Counted from the stretch's first letter, positions 1-8,193 are shown. The stretch is 64,000 nt of DNA from Lachnospiraceae bacterium UBA5899 (GCA_002432425.1 DJEL01000043.1:44945-108944); one strand, 5' to 3'. Numbers and translations are program-made. The notes: generated by a model not told the origin, from the sequence alone.

Positions 1-185
1 ACACCGTTTAAGTTGTCGTTCAGACCGGAAGAAGGGTCAACAAATAAAGGTGCGGATACACGTAAAAGATGAAGTCTTTCGGCAAGCAGTGCCTGAAAAA
101 AATCTTTTACGGTCTTGATAGCAATCTGGGTATCATACAGATTCAACTCTGATTTATACCCCTTAGGTAAAATCATCTTGCTCAT
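1..185 (-). CDS. asnA: Aspartate--ammonia ligase, N-terminal part (runs off window)
   Basis: The minus strand from 185 encodes about 61 residues beginning MSKMILPKGYKSELNL and continuing with RLHLLRVSAPLFVD and SSGLNDNLNG. These are the hallmark N-terminal segments of AsnA, the ammonia-dependent asparagine synthetase (class II aaRS-like fold; aspartate + ammonia + ATP to asparagine, AMP and PPi). Only the 5' end is inside the window; the ATP-binding core is not visible. The start ATG is the complement of 183-185, with GAAAGGA about 13 bases upstream, which is a rather long spacing. It is divergent from the SOS-regulated repair genes, so the gap 186-376 must hold both promoters. Identification is from recalled family motifs and is firm for a fragment this size. 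Confidence 0.88.
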   Translation of the reverse strand, partial: MSKMILPKGYKSELNLYDTQIAIKTVKDFFQALLAERLHLLRVSAPLFVDPSSGLNDNLNG

Positions 186-219
186 ACGGATTTTCTGTTC
201 CTTTCTATGTTAAACATAA

Positions 220-237
220 AATAGTTCTCTAACTATT
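220..237. promoter_or_regulatory. Inverted repeat upstream of asnA
   Basis: AATAGTT-CTCT-AACTATT is a perfect 7-bp inverted repeat about 35 bp upstream of the asnA start, between that start and a plausible promoter further up. Its position would suit an operator or a short 5'-UTR hairpin for asnA. No regulator can be assigned from sequence. Confidence 0.35.
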
Positions 238-271
238 CTATTTAACTGCTTTTTTGTTCACTTTGCAAGAA

Positions 272-283
272 GAACATTTGTTC
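272..283. promoter_or_regulatory. LexA (SOS) box 1
   Basis: GAACATTTGTTC fits the Gram-positive LexA/DinR consensus GAAC-N4-GTTC exactly. It lies between asnA and the radical SAM gene. An identical 12-mer recurs 58 bp downstream, so this is unlikely to be chance. It is upstream of the predicted -35 of the repair operon and could also touch the asnA promoter. Confidence 0.8.
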
Positions 284-293
284 TATTTTCCTG

Positions 294-322
294 TTGCTTT
301 TTCACAAAGGATGTGATATTCT
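294..322 (+). promoter_or_regulatory. Predicted sigma-A promoter of the SOS repair pair
   Basis: TTGCTT (294-299), a 17-bp spacer and TATTCT (317-322) form a reasonable vegetative promoter. The predicted start near 329 falls at the edge of the second LexA box, the usual geometry for repression by occlusion. Confidence 0.55.
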
Positions 323-329
323 AATTATA

Positions 330-341
330 GAACATTTGTTC
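330..341. promoter_or_regulatory. LexA (SOS) box 2 at the transcription start
   Basis: A second exact GAACATTTGTTC, overlapping the predicted transcription start of the downstream radical SAM gene. Together with the copy at 272-283 it predicts damage-inducible expression of the two genes that follow. Confidence 0.83.
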
Positions 342-376
342 TGATTTTGCAAGAGCAGAAAGGCACGGTCACCGAA

Positions 377-1729
377 ATGGAATATCTTGAAAACAGCGGG
401 AAGAGCCTGATGGACAAGCTGGCGGTTTTAAGTGATGCAGCGAAATATGATGTCGCCTGTACATCCAGCGGTGTGGAGAGAAAGGGTGACGGAAAGCATA
501 TGGGAAACTGTGTGGCGGGAGGCATCTGCCACAGCTTCAGTTCGGACGGCAGATGCATTTCCCTTTTGAAAATCCTGCTTTCCAATGAATGTGTATATGA
601 TTGTAAATACTGTCTGAACCGCCGCTCAAACGACATCAGAAGGGCAAGCTTTACCCCGGAGGAGGTCTGTGAGCTGACCATTCAGTTTTACCGCAGAAAT
701 TATATAGAAGGCTTATTTTTAAGCTCCGGCATCCTGAATAACCCCGACTACACCATGGAGCAGCTTTACCAGACCCTTTATCTGCTGCGCAGAAAATATC
801 ATTTCGGCGGCTATATTCATGTAAAGGCAATCCCGGGAGCAGACCCGCGGCTCATCCGTATGACGGGCTTTTTAGCAGACCGTATGAGTGTAAATTTGGA
901 GCTTCCAACGGCAGATGGGCTTAAAAACCTGGCTCCGTCCAAAAACCGAAAGAAAATCCTGACACCCATGCGGCTTATCCAGAACGGCATTGAGAGCAAT
1001 AAAAATGAACTTACCTTATATAAAAAGGCGCCTGTTTTTGTCAGCGGCGGACAGTCCACACAGATGATTATCGGTGCCACGCCGGAAAGCGATTACCAGA
1101 TTATGCGGGTGGCGGAGAGCCTCTACAATGGTTTCGGGTTAAAGAGAGTTTTTTACTCTGCCTTTGTAAAGGTAAATGAGGACAAAGCATTGCCGAGCCT
1201 TCCGGGCGGGCCGCCGCTTTTAAGAGAGCACAGGCTGTATCAGGCGGACTGGCTTCTTCGGTTTTACGGGTTTAAGGCGGAGGATCTGCTCAGCGAATCA
1301 CGGCCGTTTTTCAACGTGATGCTGGACCCGAAGGAGGACTGGGCAATCCGGCATCTTGAGCTGTTTCCCATGGAAATCAACAAGGTTTCTTACGAAGAGC
1401 TCCTGCGTATTCCGGGCATAGGTGTGAAAAGCGCCCAGAGGATTGTCAAAGCCAGACGCACGGCGGTGCTGGATTTTGACTCCCTGAAAAAAATGGGAGT
1501 GGTGCTCAAAAGAGCTTTGTATTTTATTACCTGTAAGGGGCGTATGATGTACCCGGTAAAGGTGGAGGAGGATGCAATCGTGCGAAATCTTACACGGGAC
1601 AGCAGGGACAAACTGCAGTTTTCACAGGACGGTATGACTTACCGGCAGTTATCCCTGTTTGATGACAACCGGTATACGGTAAATCCTACCGTGGCAGACA
1701 GCGGCAAGGTACTGTTGGGACAGATATAG
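377..1729 (+). CDS. Radical SAM protein, putative DNA modification/repair (TIGR03916 type)
   Basis: A 450-residue radical SAM protein. Residues 72-79 carry CVYDCKYC, the CX3CX2C cluster motif that ligates the 4Fe-4S used to cleave S-adenosylmethionine. Further on there are GLFLSSGI and LPGGPPLLREHRLYQADWL segments, and near the C-terminus a helix-hairpin-helix (LLRIPGIGVKSAQRIVKAR), a DNA-binding element. This architecture matches the family recalled as 'putative DNA modification/repair radical SAM protein', nearly always next to the partner encoded immediately downstream. The substrate is unknown. I chose the ATG at 377 (AGAAAGG upstream); an in-frame TTG at 347 lies too close to the predicted transcription start. 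Two LexA boxes upstream imply SOS induction. Confidence 0.88.
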   Translation: MEYLENSGKSLMDKLAVLSDAAKYDVACTSSGVERKGDGKHMGNCVAGGICHSFSSDGRCISLLKILLSNECVYDCKYCLNRRSNDIRRASFTPEEVCELTIQFYRRNYIEGLFLSSGILNNPDYTMEQLYQTLYLLRRKYHFGGYIHVKAIPGADPRLIRMTGFLADRMSVNLELPTADGLKNLAPSKNRKKILTPMRLIQNGIESNKNELTLYKKAPVFVSGGQSTQMIIGATPESDYQIMRVAESLYNGFGLKRVFYSAFVKVNEDKALPSLPGGPPLLREHRLYQADWLLRFYGFKAEDLLSESRPFFNVMLDPKEDWAIRHLELFPMEINKVSYEELLRIPGIGVKSAQRIVKARRTAVLDFDSLKKMGVVLKRALYFITCKGRMMYPVKVEEDAIVRNLTRDSRDKLQFSQDGMTYRQLSLFDDNRYTVNPTVADSGKVLLGQI

Positions 1730-1742
1730 AAAGGACGGAAAG

Positions 1743-2525
1743 ATGACGGCAGAGGAAGTGGTTTTCGTATGTGAAGACAGCATGGCAGGGATTTTTACGG
1801 GCATTTATGAAGCATACGAAAAAAGACTGCCCCTTGACAGAGTGCGTCTTACTGTGGGGGAGGTAGCGCAGCCGTCGCTGTTTTCAGTTTATGAATATGT
1901 GAAGCCCAAAGAAGAGAAAGCAGAGAAGGTTATGCGTACCCTAAGAAAGAAATTTTCCGAAGAGGATTACCGGACAATCTGCTATGCGCTTTCTTCTTCG
2001 GATGAAAGAAAGGCGGACGCGGTTTTCCACACTATAGTGTGGGGACTGAAAGGACAGTACAGGCACAGTATTTTAGAGCATTTGTCTAACGATAATGTGC
2101 GTATCACCATGGAGCTTGCCAGAAATGCCGGCAATGAATATCTGCATTTGAGAGGATTTACCCGTTTTACGGAACTGCAGGGAGGGGTTCTGTATGGGGG
2201 GATTTCGCCTAAGAATGCTATTCTGCCGGAGCTTGCGGAGCATTTTGCCGACAGACTGCCCGGAGAAAATTTTGTTTTATGGGATGAGGGAAGAAATCTG
2301 TATGCCATCCATCCGGCATTCAAACCCTGGTTTCTGATGACTCCAACGGGGAGGACGGAAGTGACGGAAACCGAATGGTCGGAAACGGAAGCCTGTTATC
2401 AGGAACTGTTCCGGACTTTTTGTCATAATATAAGCATTGAAGACAGAAGAAATCTGAAATTACAAAGAAATATGCTTCCATTGCATTTCCGACTTTATAT
2501 GACGGAGTTTCGTGACAGAACTTAG
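1743..2525 (+). CDS. TIGR03915-type DNA metabolism protein, partner of the radical SAM protein
   Basis: A 260-residue protein starting 13 bp after the radical SAM stop, so almost certainly cotranscribed. It matches the family recalled as 'probable DNA metabolism protein' (TIGR03915, DUF4130 domain), which travels with the TIGR03916 radical SAM protein. Visible hallmarks are the N-terminal VFVCEDSMAGIFTGIYEAYE and the C-terminal RNMLPLHFRLYMTEF. In related two-domain proteins the DUF4130 part is fused to a uracil-DNA-glycosylase domain, which suggests a role in base-lesion handling. That function is inferred from association only. Expression should follow the upstream LexA boxes. Confidence 0.85.
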   Translation: MTAEEVVFVCEDSMAGIFTGIYEAYEKRLPLDRVRLTVGEVAQPSLFSVYEYVKPKEEKAEKVMRTLRKKFSEEDYRTICYALSSSDERKADAVFHTIVWGLKGQYRHSILEHLSNDNVRITMELARNAGNEYLHLRGFTRFTELQGGVLYGGISPKNAILPELAEHFADRLPGENFVLWDEGRNLYAIHPAFKPWFLMTPTGRTEVTETEWSETEACYQELFRTFCHNISIEDRRNLKLQRNMLPLHFRLYMTEFRDRT

Positions 2526-2571
2526 GAAGGGCAATGTACGAAAAAAAAGACATATTTTATGGAAAAAGGTC

Positions 2572-2599
2572 TTTACTTTTGGAAAATACTGTGTATAAT
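2572..2599 (+). promoter_or_regulatory. Promoter of the HPr-like gene
   Basis: TTTACT (2572-2577), a 16-bp spacer and TATAAT (2594-2599). It lies inside the 5' extension of the longest open frame, which argues that the real gene starts downstream at 2651. Confidence 0.6.
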
Positions 2600-2650
2600 A
2601 CAAAAGAAATTAAGGAACATGAGGTTTTTGGAAAGGAAGGCTGTTATTAT

Positions 2651-2875
2651 ATGGAACGTAGAATCAAATTGACACCGGATGAAGTGAAGCACTTTGTAGC
2701 AGTTACGTCTAAATGTGACTTTGACATTGATATTTCTTATAATAGATATGTAGTAGATGCCAAATCATTTCTTGGCGTATACGGACTGGACTTTACAAAA
2801 GTCCTGACTGTTCATTATAACGGCTATGATGAGGAATTGGAAAAGCTTTTAACAGACCTGGCGATTGCCTGCTAA
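2651..2875 (+). CDS. HPr-like protein lacking the phosphorylatable histidine
   Basis: A 74-residue protein with the HPr fold signature: FVAVTSKCDFDIDISYN aligns with the helix 1/strand 2 region, and VDAKSFLGVYGL aligns with the conserved Ser46 loop (VxxKSxxGVxxL) of HPr. The GIHARPA segment that carries the phospho-accepting His15 is absent; DEVKHFVAV stands in its place. It therefore cannot be an ordinary PTS phosphocarrier and is more like Crh-type regulatory paralogues. The start at 2651 has AAGGAAGG upstream and follows its own promoter; the open frame extends to 2534 but crosses that promoter. A strong hairpin terminator follows at 2914. Role unknown, probably regulatory. Confidence 0.72.
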   Translation: MERRIKLTPDEVKHFVAVTSKCDFDIDISYNRYVVDAKSFLGVYGLDFTKVLTVHYNGYDEELEKLLTDLAIAC

Positions 2876-2913
2876 AAGAGTATAGAAGCTGCAAATAGAA
2901 AACAATAAAATTG

Positions 2914-2957
2914 ACTCCCTGTTTTAGATGGTATACTATCTAAGCAGGGAGTTTTTG
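2914..2957 (+). terminator. Rho-independent terminator
   Basis: ACTCCCTG...CAGGGAGT closes an 8-bp stem that continues inward with TTAGAT/ATCTAA and is followed by TTTTT. It ends the HPr-like unit and separates it from the helicase gene. Confidence 0.85.
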
Positions 2958-2980
2958 CTCCCGGGGAAAGGACTACTCTT

Positions 2981-5521
2981 ATGGAGATACAGATATCCGT
3001 CAGAAATCTTGTGGAATTTCTGTTACGAAGCGGAGATATAGACAACAGAAAATCGGGTGGAGCGGATAATGCCATGCTGGAAGGTGCAAGACTGCACCGG
3101 CTTCTGCAGAGCAGAATGGGGGCCGGCTATCTGCCGGAGGTTTCCCTGCGCTTTCTTTATGATACGGAGAAATACCAGATTGTGGTAGAAGGCAGGGCGG
3201 ACGGTATTTTCACGGATGAAAGCGGTGTTACCGTTATTGATGAAATCAAAACCACCTATAAGGATATAGCAAAATTAAAAGGTCCCAATGGGGTGCATCT
3301 GGCGCAGGCAAAGGTGTATGCCGCCATTTACGGTATGAAGGAAAAGCAGGAAGAAATGCGCGTGCGCATGACATACTGCAATGTGGAAACCGAAGAAATC
3401 CGTTATTTCTTTGAAGATTATACCATACAGGAGCTGCGGGACTGGTTTCTGGAGCTTTTGAAGGAGTACCGGATTTGGGCGGACTATGAATATGAATGGA
3501 AACAGATACGGCAGGACTCTCTGGAAAAGTTAGAATTTCCCTACACCTACCGGGAAGGACAGAAAGAACTGGCAGCCCAGGTGTACCGGACGATTTATCA
3601 TAAGAAGAAGTTGTTTATTGAGGCACCTACCGGTGTCGGCAAAACGCTGTCCACAGTTTTTCCTGCCCTAAAGGCTATGGGAAAGGGAATGGGCGATAAA
3701 ATTTTTTATCTGACGGCAAAGACCATTACCCGGACTGTGGCAGAAAATACCTACAGTCTTCTTAGGGACAGAGGTCTGGTATTTAAGAGTGTCATACTGA
3801 CCGCCAAAGAAAAAATATGCTTTCAGGAAGAAACGGAATGCAATCCGGATGCCTGTCACTATGCAAAAGGACATTATGACAGGATAAATGCGGCGGTTTA
3901 TGATTTGCTGACACATGAAACAAGCTTTACCAGAGAAGTGATAGAGCAGTATGCAAGGAAGCATAGGGTGTGTCCGTCTGAATTTTGTCTGGACATGAGC
4001 CTGTTTGCGGACGGGATTATCTGTGATTACAACTATGTGTTTGACCCCCATGTATATCTGCGGAGATTTTTTGCGGAAAATAATAGCGGGAATTATATTT
4101 TTCTGGTGGACGAGGCACATAACCTATTGGACAGAGGCAGGGAGATGTACAGTGCCGAACTCATCAAAGAAGATTTCCTGACACTGAAGAAAAAAATTGT
4201 TGCGGCAGAAGCGGGGATTCTGGTTCCGGTTTCTTCCATGCCGTCTAAGACATCCGGCAGAATAAAGGATTTTGCAAGGAAGTTAGAGAGGGATTTGGAG
4301 AGGTGCAACAAAGAGCTTCTTATTTTGAAGAAGGACTGTGAAAAATGTGAGGTGCTTTCCGGCATAGACCCCTTTATACAGGTACTGACACGCTTGTTTG
4401 ACACTATGAACAAGTACCTGGAAGAGACGGATGACAACCCGGTCAGGGCAGATATTCTGGATTTTTATTTTCAGATATCCCATTTTCTCGGCATTTACGA
4501 GCTATTGGACGACAATTATGTCATATACTCCGAAATGATGGAAACACCGCCTTATGACGGGATGTTCAGATTGAAACTGTTCTGCGTCAACCCGGCTAAG
4601 GTACTGGGAGAATGTATGGAAAGGGCAAGAAGCACCATATTGTTCTCGGCTACCTTCCTGCCTATCCAGTATTATAAAAATCTGCTGGGCGGCACCAAAG
4701 AGGATTACGAGGTGTATGCCAAATCCATATTTGACCCGGAGAAGAGGGCTATTTATATCGGAAGAGATGTAACCAGTAAATACAGCCGCAGAAATGAAAC
4801 GGAATACATGAATATCGCCCGTTATTTATACGAGATAATTAAAAACAGGCATGGAAACTATATGGTATTCTTTCCGTCCAGGGCTTTTATGATGAAAGTG
4901 TATGACTGTTTCGTAAAATATTTCCTTGAAGAAGAGGACAGCGAGATAGAATGCATCCTTCAGGAAGAATATATGAACGAAGAGGAACGGGAGCAGTTTT
5001 TACAACGGTTTTCCGCAAAAACAGAGGATTTTCAGCCCGTTGACTTCTCCGGTATCATGATGGATGTGGAAGTGGAAGAAAAGGAAAATCCGGGAAATGC
5101 GGCATTTCCGGCGGAACTGTCCGCTGAAACGGATAAAATCCTGCTGGGCTTTTGTGTCATGGGCGGTATTTTTTCCGAAGGAATAGACTTAAAGCACGAC
5201 AGCCTGATTGGCGTCATTGTGGTAGGCACCGGCATTCCGCAGGTCTGCAATGAAAGAGAGCTGTTGAAGGCATATTTTGATGAGCGGGAAGGAAACGGAT
5301 TTGATTATGCCTACCGTTTCCCGGGCATGAACAAAGTATTGCAGGCAGCGGGCAGGGTTATCCGCACGGAAGAGGATGTGGGTATTATTGTCCTTTTGGA
5401 CGAACGGTTCCGTCAGGTTTCCTACCGGAGATTGTTCCCCAGAGAATGGACATCCTATGAAGAGGTAACGAAGGACTCCATATCGGAGCGCATTGAAAGA
5501 TTTTGGGATGAATGGCTTTAA
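2981..5521 (+). CDS. Cas4-like nuclease domain fused to XPD/DinG-type DNA helicase
   Basis: An 846-residue two-part protein. Residues 1-170 resemble a PD-(D/E)XK domain of the Cas4/RecB type: a helix with GARLHRLLQ, then GRADGIF and VIDEIK (about 85-92) carrying the D...ExK catalytic residues. From about 180 it is a superfamily-2 Rad3/XPD helicase: Walker A APTGVGKT (about 214), a cysteine cluster (ICFQEETEC, DAC, CPSEFC) between motifs Ia and II as in iron-sulfur helicases, DEAH at about 377, and the motif VI QAAGRVIR at about 790. It should unwind and cut damaged or branched DNA. AAAGG precedes the ATG. It stands alone between a terminator and an unrelated membrane gene. Confidence 0.88.
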   Translation: MEIQISVRNLVEFLLRSGDIDNRKSGGADNAMLEGARLHRLLQSRMGAGYLPEVSLRFLYDTEKYQIVVEGRADGIFTDESGVTVIDEIKTTYKDIAKLKGPNGVHLAQAKVYAAIYGMKEKQEEMRVRMTYCNVETEEIRYFFEDYTIQELRDWFLELLKEYRIWADYEYEWKQIRQDSLEKLEFPYTYREGQKELAAQVYRTIYHKKKLFIEAPTGVGKTLSTVFPALKAMGKGMGDKIFYLTAKTITRTVAENTYSLLRDRGLVFKSVILTAKEKICFQEETECNPDACHYAKGHYDRINAAVYDLLTHETSFTREVIEQYARKHRVCPSEFCLDMSLFADGIICDYNYVFDPHVYLRRFFAENNSGNYIFLVDEAHNLLDRGREMYSAELIKEDFLTLKKKIVAAEAGILVPVSSMPSKTSGRIKDFARKLERDLERCNKELLILKKDCEKCEVLSGIDPFIQVLTRLFDTMNKYLEETDDNPVRADILDFYFQISHFLGIYELLDDNYVIYSEMMETPPYDGMFRLKLFCVNPAKVLGECMERARSTILFSATFLPIQYYKNLLGGTKEDYEVYAKSIFDPEKRAIYIGRDVTSKYSRRNETEYMNIARYLYEIIKNRHGNYMVFFPSRAFMMKVYDCFVKYFLEEEDSEIECILQEEYMNEEEREQFLQRFSAKTEDFQPVDFSGIMMDVEVEEKENPGNAAFPAELSAETDKILLGFCVMGGIFSEGIDLKHDSLIGVIVVGTGIPQVCNERELLKAYFDEREGNGFDYAYRFPGMNKVLQAAGRVIRTEEDVGIIVLLDERFRQVSYRRLFPREWTSYEEVTKDSISERIERFWDEWL

Positions 5522-5722
5522 AAATGCAATCTGACGGACCTATCAAACAAAAACTGACACACGTGTATATGTGGATAACTATGTGGAAATGGGGGATTTC
5601 TTTTAAAAATCCACGAAAAATACGACAACATTTCCGTTTTTTTCATTGAGCACGGTGGATAACTGGCGAAAATAGTACTGAACCGGTCAATATCATAAAA
5701 ACAGAGGAGAGGAACACCTTTT

Positions 5723-7117
5723 ATGAAAACAAAACAAGAAAACAGACTTATTTTTTTCTATTTTGCCCTGTATCTGGCAGCGGCGCTTACCATTGCCCTG
5801 CACCAGCCGCACTTTGATACACCGCCTCTGTTCGGCAATCCGCCCGACGAGCATTCCCGCTATAAGGTGCCTCTTTACATAGAGGAGCACGGCAGTCTGC
5901 CTACCGGCTTTGAAGAAGAGCTTTTCAGCGGGGACTGCAGATGGACATACGGCTTTTATACCCTTCTTCCCTATATGATACAGGGGGCGGTCATGAAGGG
6001 AGTCAGCCTGTTTACCCATTCTCCGTTAGCGCTTTTGTATGCGGCGAGAATGGTAAACGTAGTCAGCGGACTGTTCATGGCATATCTGGTATTATTAATC
6101 GGACGGAAGGTATTTTCGGATAATAAAATCCGGTGGATGTTCTGCTTTCTGGTGACTTTTTTACCCCAGAGCCTGTTTATGCATACCTATGTGAACCCCG
6201 ATTCTATCTGCATGTTATCCACCGCCCTGATGATTTACGGCCTCCTGTGCGGATATGAAGATGCCTTTTCGGTAAAAAGCTGTGTGCTGTTAGCTGCGGG
6301 CATGGTTCTGTGTATTCTGTCGTATTACAATGCGTATGGATTTTTAGTCAGCAGCTTCCTGCTGTTTACGGCTTATTTCCTGAAAAGAAAGGAAAAATGG
6401 ACCTTTGACTGGAAAAATTTCCTGAAAAAAGGATGTCCGGTTGCCCTTGCCGTTATTCTACTTTCCGGTTGGTCATTTGTGAGAAATTACATACTGTATG
6501 ACGGGGATTTTATCGGATTGCGGACAAAAGAGGCATTTATCCAGTCCTACGGGATTGCCCGGGATACCTTCCGGAGCAGCGGCTATTCTTTTGTGTACAT
6601 GCTGACCCACACCAGCTTTGTCCCCAAGGTAATTATCAGCTTTCTGGGAAATTACGGTTCCGGAACCATTTACATGTATAAAATTATGTATGCGGGTTAC
6701 CTTCTTCTTTTCGGTGCGGCTTTTGTGGGGCTCTTTATGCCGAAGACCAAGCCGGAAAAGGTATCTTCTCCGGAGGGAACATCCGCTGCGAAAAGAAAGG
6801 CAGGTACGGACAGATTTCACACGGCTTTCTTCCACATAAACATGGTTTTCTGTATTCTGATGCCTTTGATTTTACTGTTGAAATATGCATACACCGTGGA
6901 TTATCAGGCGCAGGGACGGTATCTGATGCCGGCAGTCATTCCCATTATGTATTATCTCTGTTACGGATTTCAGAAGCTGCCGTTTTACCGGAAAGCAGGA
7001 GAACGCAGAAAGAATATCCTTCTTACGGGAATTATGGTGTTTGTGGTGCTGGCGCTTTTACTAATGATTTTCTGCAATGCCATGCCGGTGTACCGGATGA
7101 CGGGAGTACTGGGATAA
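5723..7117 (+). CDS. GT-C-type membrane glycosyltransferase-like protein (DUF2142-like)
   Basis: A 464-residue integral membrane protein with around ten hydrophobic segments. A short cytosolic N-terminus leads into a first membrane helix followed by an outer loop with NPPDEHSRYKVPLYI. The PPDE..H pattern in loop 1 is typical of GT-C glycosyltransferases and DUF2142-like proteins, where the acidic residues bind metal and lipid-linked sugar. It would glycosylate a surface polymer or lipid outside the membrane. Substrate and partner genes are not evident. GAGGAGAGG precedes the start. It converges with the abiF gene with only 4 bp between stops. Confidence 0.68.
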   Translation: MKTKQENRLIFFYFALYLAAALTIALHQPHFDTPPLFGNPPDEHSRYKVPLYIEEHGSLPTGFEEELFSGDCRWTYGFYTLLPYMIQGAVMKGVSLFTHSPLALLYAARMVNVVSGLFMAYLVLLIGRKVFSDNKIRWMFCFLVTFLPQSLFMHTYVNPDSICMLSTALMIYGLLCGYEDAFSVKSCVLLAAGMVLCILSYYNAYGFLVSSFLLFTAYFLKRKEKWTFDWKNFLKKGCPVALAVILLSGWSFVRNYILYDGDFIGLRTKEAFIQSYGIARDTFRSSGYSFVYMLTHTSFVPKVIISFLGNYGSGTIYMYKIMYAGYLLLFGAAFVGLFMPKTKPEKVSSPEGTSAAKRKAGTDRFHTAFFHINMVFCILMPLILLLKYAYTVDYQAQGRYLMPAVIPIMYYLCYGFQKLPFYRKAGERRKNILLTGIMVFVVLALLLMIFCNAMPVYRMTGVLG

Positions 7118-7121
7118 GAAT

Positions 7122-8060
7122 TTAGATTTTGCGATAACGGGATATGTTCTCCCAGCTTTCGGGTAAACCCATTTCGGAATACAATGTGGACTGGGAAATA
7201 TGAGGACATTGTTTCAGGACGGATGTAATAAGGCAATGCAATTCTTTACGGAATGTTCGGAATTCTTTGGCATCAATTAAATATCTTAGGGCAATGACTA
7301 CAGCAAACAAATCAAATTTTCCGTATAGATACTGTTTGTTTTTTCGCGGGATTTTTAACTTTTGGTGAATGAGCATATCCGGAATGGCTTCTTTTACACG
7401 AAAAGAATATAGCCTTTCATTGTGGGCACATATATTTCGACAGGACGCCAGAATACGAATAAACTTATGAAGCTTTACCTCCGACAGATTTGCAAAGTCA
7501 TGGCTTATGGCAGTTCTGATATCGGAAGAAGAATATTGATACATTTTGGATAGCTGACCAAAAGTCAAGGCGTTAACGGCAACCCAGAGGGGGACATTCT
7601 GATAGTTTGCAGCATAATGGGTAATGTAACGATAGTTGCTCGGCAGAGAAATGGCACCGGAAAGTGTTTGGATAAGACGGTGTATCTGACTTTGATTTTT
7701 AGGGGATATGTTATAATTGTGGAAGTCAAGATATGCAGATTGATTTTCAGAGTATTTTTCACAGAAGGAATAGGAAAGCATGGATTTGAGCTGACGTTCT
7801 ACCTGTAGAACGTATTTGAGGAAGAGTGTACGCAGGCTTTCATCAAAATAATAAAACGATACGATTTCCTCAAAGGTAACACCGCGCAGATAATTGCCGG
7901 ACGGTTTGTGCTTAAACAGGTCTTTGTACCCGCCTATCAGGGAAAAATAACTTATTTTTTGTAATGTCTTTTTGGCATCAACAGGATTGGAAACAATCAG
8001 TTTCTTCTCTTGTAATTTTGAAAGTTGTTCATCATAGGTAAGAAAAGATTTGGCAGACAG
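7122..8060 (-). CDS. abiF: AbiF/AbiD-family (Abi_2) HEPN protein, CTG start
   Basis: From a CTG start (complement of 8058-8060) the frame runs 312 residues without interruption. The N-terminus SAKSFLTYDEQLSKLQEKKL, then ISYFSLIGGYKDLF, FEEIVSFYYFDESLRTLFL and VERQLKSMLSYSF, match the Abi_2 family (Lactococcus AbiD/AbiF abortive-infection proteins). RNICAH at about 208-213 is the HEPN RNase motif R-X4-H. No ATG, GTG or TTG exists in frame between the upstream TAG and residue 94, yet an ideal AGGAGG sits 8 bp before CTG (8069-8074), so the start is a weak CTG or a mutated codon. A structured RNA with its own promoter lies just upstream on the same strand. Likely an RNase toxin held in check by that RNA; role in phage defence inferred. 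Confidence 0.85.
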   Translation of the reverse strand: MSAKSFLTYDEQLSKLQEKKLIVSNPVDAKKTLQKISYFSLIGGYKDLFKHKPSGNYLRGVTFEEIVSFYYFDESLRTLFLKYVLQVERQLKSMLSYSFCEKYSENQSAYLDFHNYNISPKNQSQIHRLIQTLSGAISLPSNYRYITHYAANYQNVPLWVAVNALTFGQLSKMYQYSSSDIRTAISHDFANLSEVKLHKFIRILASCRNICAHNERLYSFRVKEAIPDMLIHQKLKIPRKNKQYLYGKFDLFAVVIALRYLIDAKEFRTFRKELHCLITSVLKQCPHISQSTLYSEMGLPESWENISRYRKI

Positions 8061-8068
8061 TTTAGGAA

Positions 8069-8074
8069 CCTCCT
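8069..8074 (-). promoter_or_regulatory. Ribosome binding site that sets the abiF start
   Basis: AGGAGG on the minus strand, 8 bases before a CTG codon. A TAG stop lies in frame just upstream, so the site cannot serve an earlier start. It is the main evidence that translation begins at the CTG. Confidence 0.75.
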
Positions 8075-8118
8075 AAGAAAGTAGATGGGACATCAGATAG
8101 ATAAATAGATAGACTAAT

Positions 8119-8189
8119 AAAAAAGTGGAGCCCACGCATGGATCTCCACCGGCCACGGGCATCTCAAGTTTCCGTAGCGCAACCACTGC
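8119..8189 (-). ncRNA. AbiF-associated structured RNA, candidate RNA antitoxin
   Basis: About 71 nt between the promoter at 8194-8222 and the abiF ribosome site. Hairpin A pairs GCTACGG (8172-8178) with CCGTGGC (8152-8158). Hairpin B pairs GTGGAG (8144-8149) with CTCCAC (8125-8130) and is followed by six U, so it doubles as a terminator. The 13-nt loop of B contains CCATGC (8136-8141), complementary to the 5' end GCAgTGG (8183-8189) with one bulged base, giving a pseudoknot; GCCC/GGGC contacts between the loops are also possible. Its position and size fit the 'AbiF RNA' motif I recall from comparative searches for bacterial structured RNAs. Not folded by program. Confidence 0.72.
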
Positions 8190-8193
8190 ATTT

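Noticed and set aside
5570..5664. TGTGGATAA (5570-5578), a perfect DnaA-box word, and a second GTGGATAACT at 5655-5664
   Set aside because: Only two sites 84 bp apart, the second imperfect as a DnaA box, with no dnaA/dnaN neighbours or AT-rich unwinding element; probably chance.
7122..7781. A 219-residue protein starting at ATG 7781
   Set aside because: It would be an Abi_2 protein without its N-terminal third. The same frame stays open upstream with clear Abi_2 motifs to an ideal ribosome site, so the longer CTG-start version is used.
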